In this document: positions 38,048 through 47,509 of the stretch, one piece after another
How positions within the stretch are numbered: position 1 is the first letter of the stretch
How the letters are laid out: each line of letters begins with the position of its first letter
Assembly (NCBI GenBank): GCA_964630785.1
Contig: CAZVZG010000001.1
Span: 124,001 to 188,000 of the forward strand
DNA from: JADLCX01 sp964630785
Lineage (GTDB): Bacteria; Planctomycetota; Phycisphaerae; Phycisphaerales; UBA1924
Length of the DNA stretch: 64,000 bases
Reading direction: 5' to 3'
The notes under the pieces: generated by a model
Databases searched by the model: none
What the model saw: only the letters and a program-made list of their open reading frames with translations
Told to the model about the DNA's origin: nothing
Made by a program: the position numbers and the translations under genes

Positions 38048-38941
38048 TCAATCGGGGATCGCCGGCGTGCCCGGGCGCGGCAGCAGACCGGCCTCGACGC
38101 GGGAGAGCTTGTCGCGGTAGAGCAACTCGATCATGTACTCGTACGCGGTCATCATCATGGCCATGTGCAGGCCGGCCGCGCCGTCGAGGACGCCCAGACG
38201 CAGGAAGTACATGTAGACGAACCGCAGCACGGGCTTGAGGGGCGTTCGGGGCCAGACCTCACGCCGCAGATACTGGCGGTAGCGCATGGTCTTGGTGAAC
38301 AGCCGCCCGGCGCTCGCGCCGGCCTCCTGGCCGTACTTCAGTTTGACCCACTCGTCGCTCTCGAGGTCGGCGTAGCGGATGTGCTTGCGGATCCACTCGT
38401 GGACGCTCTCGCCGCGGATGTGCAGCATCTCTTCGCGGAGGTAGCGGGTGGGCCCGTCGCAGACCATGTGCTCGTGGACGGAGCGGTCTTCATAGCGGCA
38501 GCGCCCGCGACGGAAGAAGCGGAGGTTCCAGGAGGGGTAGAGCCCGCCGTGCCGGATCGCGCGGCCCATGAAGAGCACGACGCGGTTGACGAAGTAACCA
38601 TCGGCGGCGCCGGGCGAGCTGACGGCGGCGAAGACCTCGTCGCGGAGTGCGGGGGTGATGCGCTCGTCGGCGTCGAGGATGAAGACCCACTGGCCCTTCC
38701 ACGGAAGGTTGTCCAGGCCCCAGTTCTTCTGGCGTGCGTAGCCGAGGAAACGCTGCTCGACGACGTGGGCGCCCGCGGCCCGGGCGATCTCCTGCGTGCC
38801 GTCGCGGCTGCACGAATCGAGCACGAAGACCGGGCCGACCTTGAGCGCGTTGGCGACGGTCTCGCCGATCACCGACGCCTCGTTGAGCGTGGGGATCAGG
38901 ATCTCGATCTGGCCGTAGGCGGGGTGAGGGTGGGTGGTCAT
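38048..38941 (-). CDS. Glycosyltransferase family 2 (WaaE/KdtX-like)
   Basis: Protein of 297 aa from ATG 38941. GT-A fold motifs: IEILIPTLNEASVIGETVAN, VFVLDSCSRDGT, the Asp-x-Asp region WVFILDADERITP, and GGLYPSWNLRFFRRGRCRYED. The C-terminus ends in membrane-associated helices (VLRFVYMYFLRLGVLDG). Its closest type is the LPS-core beta-glucosyltransferase group (WaaE/KdtX). It is a paralogue of the next gene and shares the LDADER and GG-YPS motifs. Donor and acceptor are unknown. Confidence 0.9.
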   Translation of the reverse strand: MTTHPHPAYGQIEILIPTLNEASVIGETVANALKVGPVFVLDSCSRDGTQEIARAAGAHVVEQRFLGYARQKNWGLDNLPWKGQWVFILDADERITPALRDEVFAAVSSPGAADGYFVNRVVLFMGRAIRHGGLYPSWNLRFFRRGRCRYEDRSVHEHMVCDGPTRYLREEMLHIRGESVHEWIRKHIRYADLESDEWVKLKYGQEAGASAGRLFTKTMRYRQYLRREVWPRTPLKPVLRFVYMYFLRLGVLDGAAGLHMAMMMTAYEYMIELLYRDKLSRVEAGLLPRPGTPAIPD

Positions 38942-39097
38942 GATGGCGTCGTCGCTACCAAAGACGAAGAAGGAACTCAGAGAGAGGGGAGAGCGCGGAG
39001 GGACTCAGAGAAAGACACTTTGGATTGGGCTCCGAGTTTCTCCCATGCCTCCCAGTTCTCTGGGTTCCTTCGGGGAGTTGCTGGAGGGCTCTGGTGT
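38942..39097. other. Intergenic stem-forming region between paired GT2 genes
   Basis: GAAGGAACTCAGAGAG near 38969 can pair with TTCTCTGGGTTCCTTC near 39056 (two imperfect positions, one a G-U pair), a long inverted repeat around an 70-90-base loop. Purine-rich direct repeats (GACTCAGAGA, AACTCAGAGA) lie inside. Confidence 0.4.
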
Positions 39098-40093
39098 TCA
39101 TTCTTCGAGCATCCTCTCGACCAACCCCTGGGTCTTCCCGCCCCAGGGCTTGGCGCGTTCGACGATCTTGAGTTCGGTCCAATACTCGTACACGCTGATC
39201 ATGGCGCAGTAGTGGAAGCCGGCCATGCCGTCGAGGATGCCGCCGCGACCGAAGTAGTTGTAAAGGAAACGCCAGACGGCCCGGCCGCGGAGGAAGTAGG
39301 ACATGTTCTTCCACGCGCGCCGGCGCGAGGTGGAGTCGCCCGAGCGCAGGTGCCCGAGCGTGGGCTTGCCGGCCGAGCGGATGGTCATCGCCTCGCCGGC
39401 CTCGCGGTTGGAGTAGTCGTTGTGCTTGTAGAACCACTCCAGCACGCCCTTGGAGAAGTTGAAGTGGGTGTACGGCTCGACCAGCGTGCCGACCTCGCCC
39501 TGGGGGTCCTCGCGCTGGCCGTGTCCGAAGTCGATGTAGCGGCACCGGCCGTAGCGGAACAGGCGGACCTGGTAGCTGGGATAACCGCCGGAATACTTGA
39601 GCCAGCGGCCCAGCAGCATCATCTTGCTCGGGCAGAGGTAGGCCGCCTTGTTGCTTTTGCTCCCGTCGGCGCCGAGCTCGTCGAACATCTCGGCGACGAG
39701 CTCGGGCGTAAAGCGCTCGTCGGCGTCGAGGTGGAAGTGCCAGGGGTGCTTGCAGGGAATGTTGTCGATGGCCCAGTTGCGCTGGTCGCCGAAACTCTTG
39801 AACTTGTTGACGTGGACGGTGGCGCCGAGCGAGCGCGCGAGCTCGACGGTGCGGTCGGTTGAGCCCGAGTCGAGCACGTGCACGTCGTCGCACCACGCGC
39901 ACGAGCGGATGCAGTCCTTGATGTTGACCTGCTCGTTGAAGGTCAGGATCACTACCGACACCGGCGGCACACGCCCGCCCGGGGCCTGGACCAGCGGCTG
40001 GCGCTTGAGCTCGAGGCTGGCCTCGATGGAGGGCGCGTGCGCGATGGACGGGGCGTCGGGGGCGGGGGGAAAGTTGGTGGCGAGATCGGGCAT
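39098..40093 (-). CDS. Glycosyltransferase family 2
   Basis: Protein of 331 aa from ATG 40093. A Pro-rich N-terminus is followed by VSVVILTFNEQVNIKDCIRS, VHVLDSGSTDRT, the metal-binding region WHFHLDADERFTPEL, and GGYPSYQVRLFRYGRCRYID. The C-terminal half has amphipathic and hydrophobic helices (FLYNYFGRGGILDGMAGFHY). It is a longer paralogue of the preceding GT2, so the two probably add successive sugars. An in-frame extension upstream has no Shine-Dalgarno sequence or conservation, so the ATG at 40093 is chosen. Confidence 0.9.
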   Translation of the reverse strand: MPDLATNFPPAPDAPSIAHAPSIEASLELKRQPLVQAPGGRVPPVSVVILTFNEQVNIKDCIRSCAWCDDVHVLDSGSTDRTVELARSLGATVHVNKFKSFGDQRNWAIDNIPCKHPWHFHLDADERFTPELVAEMFDELGADGSKSNKAAYLCPSKMMLLGRWLKYSGGYPSYQVRLFRYGRCRYIDFGHGQREDPQGEVGTLVEPYTHFNFSKGVLEWFYKHNDYSNREAGEAMTIRSAGKPTLGHLRSGDSTSRRRAWKNMSYFLRGRAVWRFLYNYFGRGGILDGMAGFHYCAMISVYEYWTELKIVERAKPWGGKTQGLVERMLEE

Positions 40094-40160
40094 CGGTGGG
40101 GATGAGGGGGCGGGGAGAGGTCGATGGTTGTCATCGGCCTTCGCGGCCCGGTCCTGCTGG

Positions 40161-40829
40161 TTATTGCAGCCGACCCTGCGTGCCGACCTGAAGAGCCCTG
40201 GCCTCGCCCGCCTTACGCGCGACCACAAAGAACGACTTCCAGAACGGCCACGGGCGGCCGTAACCCCACCAGTGCACCGGCTCGAACGCGAACGCGCTCA
40301 GGCAGCGTTTCATGCCCTTGGTATCGAAGAATCGGATGTGCTGACCCATGGGGTCGTAGTGACCGGCGTAGTGCAACAGATCGATCGAGATGTTTTTAAT
40401 AAGGCCGTGGTACGGCGTGGTGAGGATGAACAGGCCGCCCGGCTTGAGCAGGTGGTTGATGGCCAGCAGGTACGCGCCGACGTCGAAAAGATGCTCGATC
40501 ACCTCGCTGGAGTACACCGCGTCGAACGCGCCGGCGCGGGCGGGGAGCAGGTCCTCGACGGCGCAGGCGTGAAAGGTCGCACCGGGGAAATGCTGCTGGG
40601 CGTGGCGGATGGCCGCCTGGGAGATGTCAGTCCCTTCGGCGGCGAAGCCCTGCTTCACGAAGAAGTCGGAGAACTCGCCGCGGCCGCAGCCGACGTCGAG
40701 GATCCGCCCGCCCGCGGGCAGGCCGGGCAGCACCTTGCGGAGCAGGGCCTGGCGCTGGGGCGTCGTCGGGTCGGAGTACGACTCGGGGTTCTCCCAGTAG
40801 TTCTCGTAGTACTGTTCGATGGTGGCCAT
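40161..40829 (-). CDS. SAM-dependent methyltransferase (class I)
   Basis: Protein of 222 aa from ATG 40829. It starts MATIEQYYENYWENPESY and contains motif I ILDVGCGRGEFSDFF, an acidic motif II (AAEGTDIS) and FDAVYSSEVIEHLFDVGAYL, then HLLKPGGLFILTTPYHG. This is the UbiG/BioC-like Methyltransf_11 type often found in LPS or O-antigen clusters, where it methylates sugars or lipid carriers. The substrate is unknown. It is on the same strand as, and 67 bases from, the GT2 gene downstream. Confidence 0.9.
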   Translation of the reverse strand: MATIEQYYENYWENPESYSDPTTPQRQALLRKVLPGLPAGGRILDVGCGRGEFSDFFVKQGFAAEGTDISQAAIRHAQQHFPGATFHACAVEDLLPARAGAFDAVYSSEVIEHLFDVGAYLLAINHLLKPGGLFILTTPYHGLIKNISIDLLHYAGHYDPMGQHIRFFDTKGMKRCLSAFAFEPVHWWGYGRPWPFWKSFFVVARKAGEARALQVGTQGRLQ

Positions 40830-41026
40830 GGCGGCGGATCGGCTGGCTGTGTGGAGCACGGGCGAACGGGCGGCCCGTGCCGGGCGTTGATGGGAGGGAC
40901 ATTTGTATCGGTCCGGGGCGGACGGAGTTCGGGTACAAACGCCGTTTGGCTCGGCTCCGGGGGTCCCGGGGCCGATGTTGAGGGTTGAATCGCGGGGTGG
41001 GGAGGGGGGCTTCGGGCGGCTCGGAC

Positions 41027-41692
41027 ATGACGGCAACGACCGGCAGAATGGCGGACCGAGTTGACCCCATAACCGGGGACCAGGCCGCACGCGCCGAACC
41101 GGTGTTCACCAGCCCGTGGACGGTCGGAGAGCGCATCCGGCGGCAGTTGTGGTCGCTCGTACAGGGCACGGTCTTCCGGTATTCGCTCTACAACGCGTTC
41201 CGGTGGCGGCGGTGGCTGCTCGGTCTGTTCGGGGCGAACCTGGCCCGCGACGTGCGCATCCGCCCCAGCGTGCGGGTCGAGATCCCCTGGAACCTGACCA
41301 TCGGCGAGAACTCGTCGGTCGGGGACTACGCGATTCTCTACTGCCTGGGGCCGGTGCGGATCGGTCGGCGGGTGACGGTCAGCCAGTACGTCCACCTCTG
41401 CGCCGGCACGCACGAGACCAACACCCGGCGGATGCTGCTGCTGCGCCCGCCGATCACCATCGGCGACGCCGCGTGGATCGCGGCCGACGTTTACGTGGCG
41501 CCCGGCGTGACGATCGGGGCCCGAACCGTCGTGGGGGCCCGGTCCAACGTGTTCAAGGACCTCCCGCCGGACGTGATCGCGGTGGGCTCACCGGCGCGGG
41601 CGGTGAAGGCGCGGGTGTTCCTGAGCGAGGAGGAAGAGGCCGCGTTGGGCGATCGCGTCGCGCCGGGGAACTGGGGCGAGGGAGGGTCCTGA
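41027..41692 (+). CDS. WcaF-like hexapeptide acetyltransferase
   Basis: Protein of 221 aa from ATG 41027. The segment SPWTVGERIRRQLWSLVQGT, then WRRWLLGLFGANLARDVRIRPS, is typical of the putative colanic-acid biosynthesis acetyltransferase group. A left-handed beta helix follows (IGENSSVGDYAILYCLGPVRIG; VSQYVHLCAGTHE; IGDAAWIAADVYVAPGVTIG). His of CAGTHE is the likely catalytic residue. It O-acetylates a polysaccharide unit. It starts a run of three tightly spaced plus-strand genes with the two GT4 genes (four-base gap, then four-base overlap). Confidence 0.88.
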   Translation: MTATTGRMADRVDPITGDQAARAEPVFTSPWTVGERIRRQLWSLVQGTVFRYSLYNAFRWRRWLLGLFGANLARDVRIRPSVRVEIPWNLTIGENSSVGDYAILYCLGPVRIGRRVTVSQYVHLCAGTHETNTRRMLLLRPPITIGDAAWIAADVYVAPGVTIGARTVVGARSNVFKDLPPDVIAVGSPARAVKARVFLSEEEEAALGDRVAPGNWGEGGS

Positions 41693-41696
41693 GCGC

Positions 41697-42902
41697 GTGA
41701 CGCGGGTGGGCCAGTTCATCCAGTCGATCGACGTGGCCTCGGGCGGGACGGCCACGGCGTTCTTGAACACCGTGGAGGCTCTGCGGGCCAGCGGCGGCGT
41801 CGAGGTGCACGCCTACGCCGCGCCACCGCCGGCGGGCGATCCCGCGGCGGCGGTGGTTGCGGCCACTCCCGGCGAATGGACGTGCGTGGCCGGCTACGGG
41901 CGCGGCCTGAAGCCCGGCCCGCTGGGGCGAGCTGTGATCGCCGACGTCGAGGCCGCGAAGGTCGATCTGCTGCACATCCACGGCCTGTGGTCGCCCGACC
42001 TGCTGGCGGTGGGGCTGGCATGCCGCCGGCGCGGCGTGCCGTATGTCTGGCAGCCGCACGGGATGCTGGTGCGCGAGGCGTATGCGCAGAAGCGGCTCAA
42101 GAAGGAAGTGTTCATGGCGCTGGGTATGCGCCGGGCACTGCGCGGCGCGGCGGCGTTGGTGTTCGTGACCGCCGAGGAGCGCGAGCACAGCCTTATTCCG
42201 CGAGAGATTGCGGCGGATCGAGTGCGAGTCGTGCCTCTGCCGGTGGCGATGCCGAGCGTTCCGGCCGATGAGGCGTTCCGTGCGGCGGCGCGTGCCCGCT
42301 TCGGCGTGCCCGCGGACGCACTGTGCGTAGTGTTCATGGGGCGGCTGCACCCGGTCAAGCGCGTGGAGATGATCCTGGACGCGGCGGCGGCACTGGGCGC
42401 GCGCCGGCCCGGGCTGCGGGTGCTGCTCTTCGGCGGCGGTGAGGAGCCGTGTGTGCGGTCGCTGCGGAGCCGCGTCGCAGCCCTCGGACTGACCGACAGG
42501 GTCTCGTTCGCAGGGTGGGTGCAGGGGGAGGACAAGTGGAGCGCGCTGGCCGCGGGCGACGTGCTCACGCTCAACTCGGTGCACGAGAACTTCGGGTACG
42601 TGGCGGTGGAGGCGCTGTGCGTGGGCACGCGGCCCGTGCTCACGAGCAACCTGGCGCTTGCCGCGCGGTTGCAGGCCGACGGCCTGGCCGAGGTTGCCGA
42701 ATCGACAGCGACGAGTCTCGCGGATGCGTGGGAGCGAGCGGCGTCCCAGAACGATGAGCGGGTGCAACGAGCCGGCCGCGCGTGGGTCGCGGGCCGGCTG
42801 AGCTTCGAGGCTGTGGCGGCACAACTGGCCGATCTCTACGCTTGGCTCCGTGCGTCGCCGGATCGGGCCGCGCGATCGGCCCGGACGGGGAGGCGCGTGT
42901 GA
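41697..42902 (+). CDS. Glycosyltransferase family 4
   Basis: Protein of 401 aa from GTG 41697. The N-domain has GGTATAFLNTVEAL and LLHIHGLWSPDLLAVGLACR. The C-domain shows the GT4 core: VVFMGRLHPVKRVEMILDAAAAL, FAGWVQGEDKWSALAAGDVL, and the EX7E-like donor site NSVHENFGYVAVEALCVGTRPV. It acts at the cytoplasmic membrane on a polysaccharide unit. The next gene overlaps its end by four bases. Confidence 0.9.
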   Translation: MTRVGQFIQSIDVASGGTATAFLNTVEALRASGGVEVHAYAAPPPAGDPAAAVVAATPGEWTCVAGYGRGLKPGPLGRAVIADVEAAKVDLLHIHGLWSPDLLAVGLACRRRGVPYVWQPHGMLVREAYAQKRLKKEVFMALGMRRALRGAAALVFVTAEEREHSLIPREIAADRVRVVPLPVAMPSVPADEAFRAAARARFGVPADALCVVFMGRLHPVKRVEMILDAAAALGARRPGLRVLLFGGGEEPCVRSLRSRVAALGLTDRVSFAGWVQGEDKWSALAAGDVLTLNSVHENFGYVAVEALCVGTRPVLTSNLALAARLQADGLAEVAESTATSLADAWERAASQNDERVQRAGRAWVAGRLSFEAVAAQLADLYAWLRASPDRAARSARTGRRV

Positions 42903-44026
42903 CCGAGATGTCGATCTCTCCCAGATTAATCCCCGGCCAACCTCATCGGCGGACCCGCGTGGCGGTCTGCTGGCACTCGGTCTCGGGCTACATGGCCGCG
43001 TGCTGGCGGGCGCTCGCCACGACACCGGGAATCGATCTGCTGGTGGTGACGCAGGAACCCGGCACCGGCGGGCAGATGCCGTTCGACAAGGGCGTTCTGG
43101 CGGGCGTCAACACCGTGCTGGTCCCTCCGGACGCGCTCGTCCGAGACGACGGCATGCGCCGGCCCGTGGTCGAGTTCAAGCCCGACGTGCTGGTCGTGGG
43201 CGGTTGGTTCATCCCGGCGTGCAATGCGCTGGTGCGAGACCGCTCGCTCGCGTCGGTGCGGAAGATCAACGCGATCGACCGGCCGCGGCAGAACAACTGG
43301 CGGGACTGGTATCACCGCTTCTCGAAGGGTCGGTACATGAGGTCGTTCGACCTGGTGTTCGTGACCGGGGAGCGATCGTTCCAGTACGCGAGGTTCCTGG
43401 GAATCGAGCCGACGCGAATCCGTAGGGGGACCTACGGCGTGGACTACCCGGCGCTGTCGCCGCTGTGGGAAGAGCGCCGGTCGCGGCCGGATGGGTGGCC
43501 GCGATCGTTCCTCTTCATGGGGCGGTACGAGCGGGAAAAGGGCGTCGACGTTCTCGCCGAGGCGTACCGGCGGTACCGCGCGCTCGTGGCGGAGCCCTGG
43601 CCTCTCGCGACGTGCGGTCGCGGGTCGCTGGCGGGCGTCTTGAAGGGGATCGATGGGGTGACCGATCTCGGTTTCGTGCAGCCCCGCGATCAGCCCGACC
43701 TGTTCCGCCGGCAGGGCGTGTTCGTGATGCCCAGCCGCTTCGACCCATGGCCGCTGGTGATCGTCGAATCGTGCGCCGCGGGCCTGCCGATCATCTGCAC
43801 CAACGCGTGCGGTTCGGCGGTGGAGCTGGTCCGCCCGCTGGTCAACGGCGTGTACGCCGCCGACGAAGATCCGGCCGACCTGGCCCGCGCCATGCGGCAG
43901 ATGCACGAACGCGAGCGCGAGCTGCCGGCGATGGGGCGAGCGAGCATGGAGTTCGCCGCGTCGTACAGCGCCGAGATGTGGGCGGTGCGCTGGGCGGCGG
44001 CGCTGCGGGACGTGACGGAGCCGTGA
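42899..44026 (+). CDS. Glycosyltransferase family 4
   Basis: Protein of 375 aa from GTG 42899 (GTGA overlap) or ATG 42908. The N-domain begins VAVCWHSVSGYMAACWRALA. The C-domain has FLFMGRYEREKGVDVLAEAY, LGFVQPRDQPDLFRRQGVFVMPS and the EX7E donor motif RFDPWPLVIVESCAAGLPII. It is coupled to the upstream GT4 and so probably extends the same glycan. Donor sugar unknown. Confidence 0.9.
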   Translation: MTEMSISPRLIPGQPHRRTRVAVCWHSVSGYMAACWRALATTPGIDLLVVTQEPGTGGQMPFDKGVLAGVNTVLVPPDALVRDDGMRRPVVEFKPDVLVVGGWFIPACNALVRDRSLASVRKINAIDRPRQNNWRDWYHRFSKGRYMRSFDLVFVTGERSFQYARFLGIEPTRIRRGTYGVDYPALSPLWEERRSRPDGWPRSFLFMGRYEREKGVDVLAEAYRRYRALVAEPWPLATCGRGSLAGVLKGIDGVTDLGFVQPRDQPDLFRRQGVFVMPSRFDPWPLVIVESCAAGLPIICTNACGSAVELVRPLVNGVYAADEDPADLARAMRQMHERERELPAMGRASMEFAASYSAEMWAVRWAAALRDVTEP

Positions 44027-44035
44027 TCCGCCGGG

Positions 44036-44830
44036 CTACTTGCGGATGCGCACGATGACGTGACCGTTGCGGATGCAGAATCGGCGGAGGGGCGAGGGCG
44101 GGTGGAGCACCTCGTCGCCGCGCGATTGGAACCAGAGCACGGCCTCGTAAGGGTCCATCGAGTTGATGGCGTCGGAGTCGGACATCCAGAACTTCTCGAA
44201 GTTGCCGCGGATCCGACGGTATCGGAAGGGCATCGGGGCGCGGTTCAGGAGCCAGGCGATCAGCCTCCAGACCCTGCGGGGGAAGATGAACAGCAACCGC
44301 CACGCGACCGAGTCGCGAAGAGGGATCGTCGCCTTGTAGAGCTTGCCGCGGAGGTTGAAGTCGCCGTACGGGCGCACGGGGTAACCGTCGGCTGCCCAGG
44401 GCCGGCACTGCCACGCGGGTGCGAAGAACAGCACGCCACCGGGTTTGAGCACGCGCCGGATCTCGGCCATCGCCTTTTCAGGGTTTGGCACGTGCTCAAG
44501 GACCCAGATCGTCCACGCGCCGTCGAAGCTGGCGTCGGGGAACGGGAGTTCGGTCGCCGAGGCCTGAACGAAGGGTTTGTGAAGGTATCGGGCGACGGTG
44601 TCAGAGAGGTCAACGCCGGTGTACCGCGTGACCAGGTCTTGGTATGCGCCGCGCCCGCAGCCGATCTCCACGCACTCGGCGCCGTCGATGAGCTGGTGGT
44701 CGGCCACGAACCGGCGCAGCGCCGGATACCCGGCGGCGTGCGCCTCGGACGGCGCGTACGCGCTCCCGGCGTACTCATGGTCGTAGAACGCCTTTGCGGA
44801 TTCGCGCTCGGAAGGTGGATCGGTGGTCAT
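44036..44830 (-). CDS. SAM-dependent methyltransferase
   Basis: Protein of 264 aa from ATG 44830. Motif I is CVEIGCGRGAYQDLV, then YTGVDLSD and FDGAWTIWVLEHVPNPEKAMAEIRRVLKPGGVLFFAPA, the Methyltransf_11 pattern. The C-terminal part (WRLLFIFPRRVWRLIAWLLNR) is hydrophobic and basic and may touch the membrane. It is convergent with the GT4 pair and likely modifies the same glycan or its lipid carrier. Confidence 0.88.
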   Translation of the reverse strand: MTTDPPSERESAKAFYDHEYAGSAYAPSEAHAAGYPALRRFVADHQLIDGAECVEIGCGRGAYQDLVTRYTGVDLSDTVARYLHKPFVQASATELPFPDASFDGAWTIWVLEHVPNPEKAMAEIRRVLKPGGVLFFAPAWQCRPWAADGYPVRPYGDFNLRGKLYKATIPLRDSVAWRLLFIFPRRVWRLIAWLLNRAPMPFRYRRIRGNFEKFWMSDSDAINSMDPYEAVLWFQSRGDEVLHPPSPLRRFCIRNGHVIVRIRK

Positions 44831-44890
44831 GGCCGGGGCCCATCGCCTCGGGGTCGCCGGTGGGAGTCGAGGGGTCGGCGCCGCGTGCTG

Positions 44891-46294
44891 TCAGTATGCG
44901 TGGGGATGAGCCCCATCTGGAAGATCACCGTAGCCCTCGTCCGCGGCCCAATACTCCTCGTGGTACGACAGATCGTCCGCGAAGACTTCCTGACCGGCCT
45001 CCATGCGCTGGGTCGCGAGCACGTTGGTCAGGTGTACGCCGATGCCCGCAAAGATGAGCATGGTGGTCTGCGGGGCGGACGATCGCCCGAGCATGATGCC
45101 CTCGAAGGTCGCGACGGTGAAGTACATCGCGTTCCACGAACAGAACAGGTCGATGAGCGGGCGCGACTCGGCGGGGAACTGCCGCCGTCGGAGCTGGAAC
45201 CGCAGGCACAACCACACGCTGTACGCCAGGAGCGCGACCATGAGCAGGAACATGCCGACGCCGTATCCGGCGAACCCGCCCAGCCACGAGCTCTCGCTGC
45301 CGCCGCTGTCCTTCCAGCCCACGCCGACGAGCGGGCTGGCGCCGATGTTCGCGAGCTGGCGCGCCCAGACGGCGGACCGGGTGTTCTCGGTGGAGACCAG
45401 CCGCTCGAGGTTGGCGCCGATCTGCAGTTCCTTGGCCAGGTACGACAGGCCGAAGAACATGACCACCGCGAACGGCAGGAGCAGGACCATCTTGCCGATG
45501 CGGTTATAGAGCACGAACATCAGACCCATGACGAGCATGAGCGCGCCGGTGCGCGAGCCGGTCCACCCCAGGAACAGCAGGTTGATCGCGATGAGCGCGA
45601 TCCAGAGCAGGCGCAGCCGGCGGACCTTGTCGTTGAGCAGCAACCAGAGGGCGATCACCACGAACGGCGCGGTGAGCATGCCCGCCTGCTGGGCGTTGCC
45701 GAGCATGCCCCAGAAACGTCCCTGAAGGTTGACGAGGTTCTTCGGGTTGATGACGAACTGGACCGAGCAGCACACCGTCCAGAGCACCGACACCCACATC
45801 AGCGAGCGCAGCAGGCGCACGCAGTCCTCGTGCGTCCGCGCCGCAGCGGGCGTTGCGAAGAGCATGCAGGGGATGGTCGCCAGCGCGAACCCGATCGACT
45901 TGGAGGCCTCCACCGGCGAGTCGTGGAAGAACTGCAACATGCCCGCGTAGAGCGCGATCGCCAGCATCAGCAGGCCCTGGATGGGCACGTCCTGCGACCG
46001 GAGTTTGCCCGTCACCACGACGAGGATGGAGAGCAGGATGCCCAGGGCCAGGTGCGCCTCGGCGCGGTGGATCTGCAGCGGGCTGATCCACGTGATGATG
46101 TATTGGGTCCGCTCGTAGTTGGTCGGGGCCGTGAGCGCGTTGACAAAGAGCACCCCCACCAGCAACCACTGCAACAGCGAGAGCCGGATCAACACCGCCG
46201 CCACCAGCGCCAGGCCCGCGAAGCCGACCATGAACAGCTTCGCGGCCGCGGTGCCCTCAAATCCGTAGAGCTGAGCGAGTGTGACGGCGTGCAT
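44891..46294 (-). CDS. O-antigen ligase/polymerase-like membrane protein
   Basis: Protein of 467 aa with about eleven hydrophobic segments. The Wzy_C/O-antigen-ligase signature is visible: LLFLGWTGSRTGALMLVMGL with Arg after GS, then a periplasmic loop (NTRSAVWARQLANIGASPLVGVGW) carrying Arg and the P-x-x-G-x-G pattern. Late helices follow. The acidic C-terminal tail (EVFADDLSYHEEYWAADE) is unusual. It would polymerise the glycan or ligate it to a lipid. It sits in the middle of the glycan cluster. Confidence 0.82.
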   Translation of the reverse strand: MHAVTLAQLYGFEGTAAAKLFMVGFAGLALVAAVLIRLSLLQWLLVGVLFVNALTAPTNYERTQYIITWISPLQIHRAEAHLALGILLSILVVVTGKLRSQDVPIQGLLMLAIALYAGMLQFFHDSPVEASKSIGFALATIPCMLFATPAAARTHEDCVRLLRSLMWVSVLWTVCCSVQFVINPKNLVNLQGRFWGMLGNAQQAGMLTAPFVVIALWLLLNDKVRRLRLLWIALIAINLLFLGWTGSRTGALMLVMGLMFVLYNRIGKMVLLLPFAVVMFFGLSYLAKELQIGANLERLVSTENTRSAVWARQLANIGASPLVGVGWKDSGGSESSWLGGFAGYGVGMFLLMVALLAYSVWLCLRFQLRRRQFPAESRPLIDLFCSWNAMYFTVATFEGIMLGRSSAPQTTMLIFAGIGVHLTNVLATQRMEAGQEVFADDLSYHEEYWAADEGYGDLPDGAHPHAY

Positions 46295-46405
46295 GGGGAA
46301 AGCGGGCGCGATTCGTGGGGCGTGGCTCGGGGCGGGGCAGAGCGGGAGGTGGGGGGGCGAGAGGGTTGGCGGAGACTCTCCGTACGCCGGAGCGGTCCTT
46401 CCGGT

Positions 46406-47509
46406 TTATCGGCCCGGGGCGGACCCGACCGGAGCCCCTCCGCCGGGAATCCGCAGGTCGACGACTATCGGTGAATGTTCGGATTCCAGCTTGGGCAGCG
46501 TGGACCAGCCGACCACGGCCACGCCCGGGGAAATCAGGGCGTCGTCAATCGCGATCCCCAGCGGGCCCCATGACCGTCGGCGCGGGCCGCTCTGCGAGTC
46601 GTCCCGCGGCCCCAGAGGCAGGGGATAAGTCGTGGCGAGGCTCAGCAGCGGTTTGGCCCGGCGCAGGCCGGCCAGCCGGTTCAGCAGGCGCGAGCGGTAA
46701 CCGCTGGGGGTGCTGTTCAGGTCGGCGATCACGACGACCGCCAGGCCCTCGTCTTGCAGCCGGCGGGCGACGTGACCGACCGCCTCGACCACGAGGTTGC
46801 CGGTGGCCCAGCGGTCGGCGTTGCGCGGCGAGCGCGGGTGGACGGCGATCACCGCGAACGGGCCTTCGGGTGCCGGGCGCTCGACCCGCGCGGCGATCAG
46901 GTAGGCCGCGGCCTGGCCGACCCTCGACGTGTCCACCGGGTGCATGGGCCAGCGCGAGACGAGGGCCGCGGCCGTGACGTCGGTGTCCGAGCCGTTCGCG
47001 TCCGGACGCCACTCACGCACGAGTTTGCCGGGGAAGCGATCCGCCAGCCGATCTCCGTAGATCACGTCCCGCTGGTACCGCACCGGCGGGCACAGGATCG
47101 AGAAGACATCGGCGTGCGAGCGGTCCATGAGCGATTCGATCGCGTCGCCCTCGCCGAGCGTGCTGGCGTTGTAGTGGAAGAAACGGACGGCTCCGCTCGC
47201 GGGCGGGGCGTTCGCATCGATCGGCCGGGGAAGCACGGCCGCACGCCCGATGAGCAGCGATGCGCCCAGCAGGGCGCACGCGAGCCCCGCGATCGCGGCG
47301 TGCCGCCGGCGGCGCGTCAGCAACCAGAGCACAAGAAAGACCATGGCCGCCGTCAGCCACTGGGCGTTCAGGTTGGCGATCAGGTCGAGTACCCAGGCCG
47401 AGCCTGAGAAGATCCACGCGAGGCTGAGCAGCAGCAGGCCCGCGGCCGCGGGCCACGAGAGCAGCGAGAACGCGCGACCTAGCCGGGTTTGGCGTGGTCG
47501 GCCTGTCAT
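46406..47509 (-). CDS. Membrane-anchored endonuclease/exonuclease/phosphatase-fold protein
   Basis: Protein of 367 aa from ATG 47509, overlapping the upstream epimerase stop by four bases (ATGA). Three N-terminal helices (AGLLLLSLAWIFSG; WLTAAMVFLVLWLLTRRRR; GLACALLGASLLIG) precede an EEP domain: VRFFHYNASTLGEGDAI, FAVIAVHPRSP, VVVIADLNSTPSGYRSRLL and the final SEHSPIVVDLRI. The usual Glu after the first strand is hard to place. This matches the YafD/VanX-neighbour group of membrane EEP proteins of unknown substrate. Coupling to the epimerase implies a glycan-related role. Confidence 0.82.
   Translation of the reverse strand: MTGRPRQTRLGRAFSLLSWPAAAGLLLLSLAWIFSGSAWVLDLIANLNAQWLTAAMVFLVLWLLTRRRRHAAIAGLACALLGASLLIGRAAVLPRPIDANAPPASGAVRFFHYNASTLGEGDAIESLMDRSHADVFSILCPPVRYQRDVIYGDRLADRFPGKLVREWRPDANGSDTDVTAAALVSRWPMHPVDTSRVGQAAAYLIAARVERPAPEGPFAVIAVHPRSPRNADRWATGNLVVEAVGHVARRLQDEGLAVVVIADLNSTPSGYRSRLLNRLAGLRRAKPLLSLATTYPLPLGPRDDSQSGPRRRSWGPLGIAIDDALISPGVAVVGWSTLPKLESEHSPIVVDLRIPGGGAPVGSAPGR

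Noticed and set aside
44060..46474. 804-codon plus-strand frame
   Set aside because: Glu/His/Arg/Gln-rich shadow antisense to the methyltransferase and O-antigen ligase-like genes.
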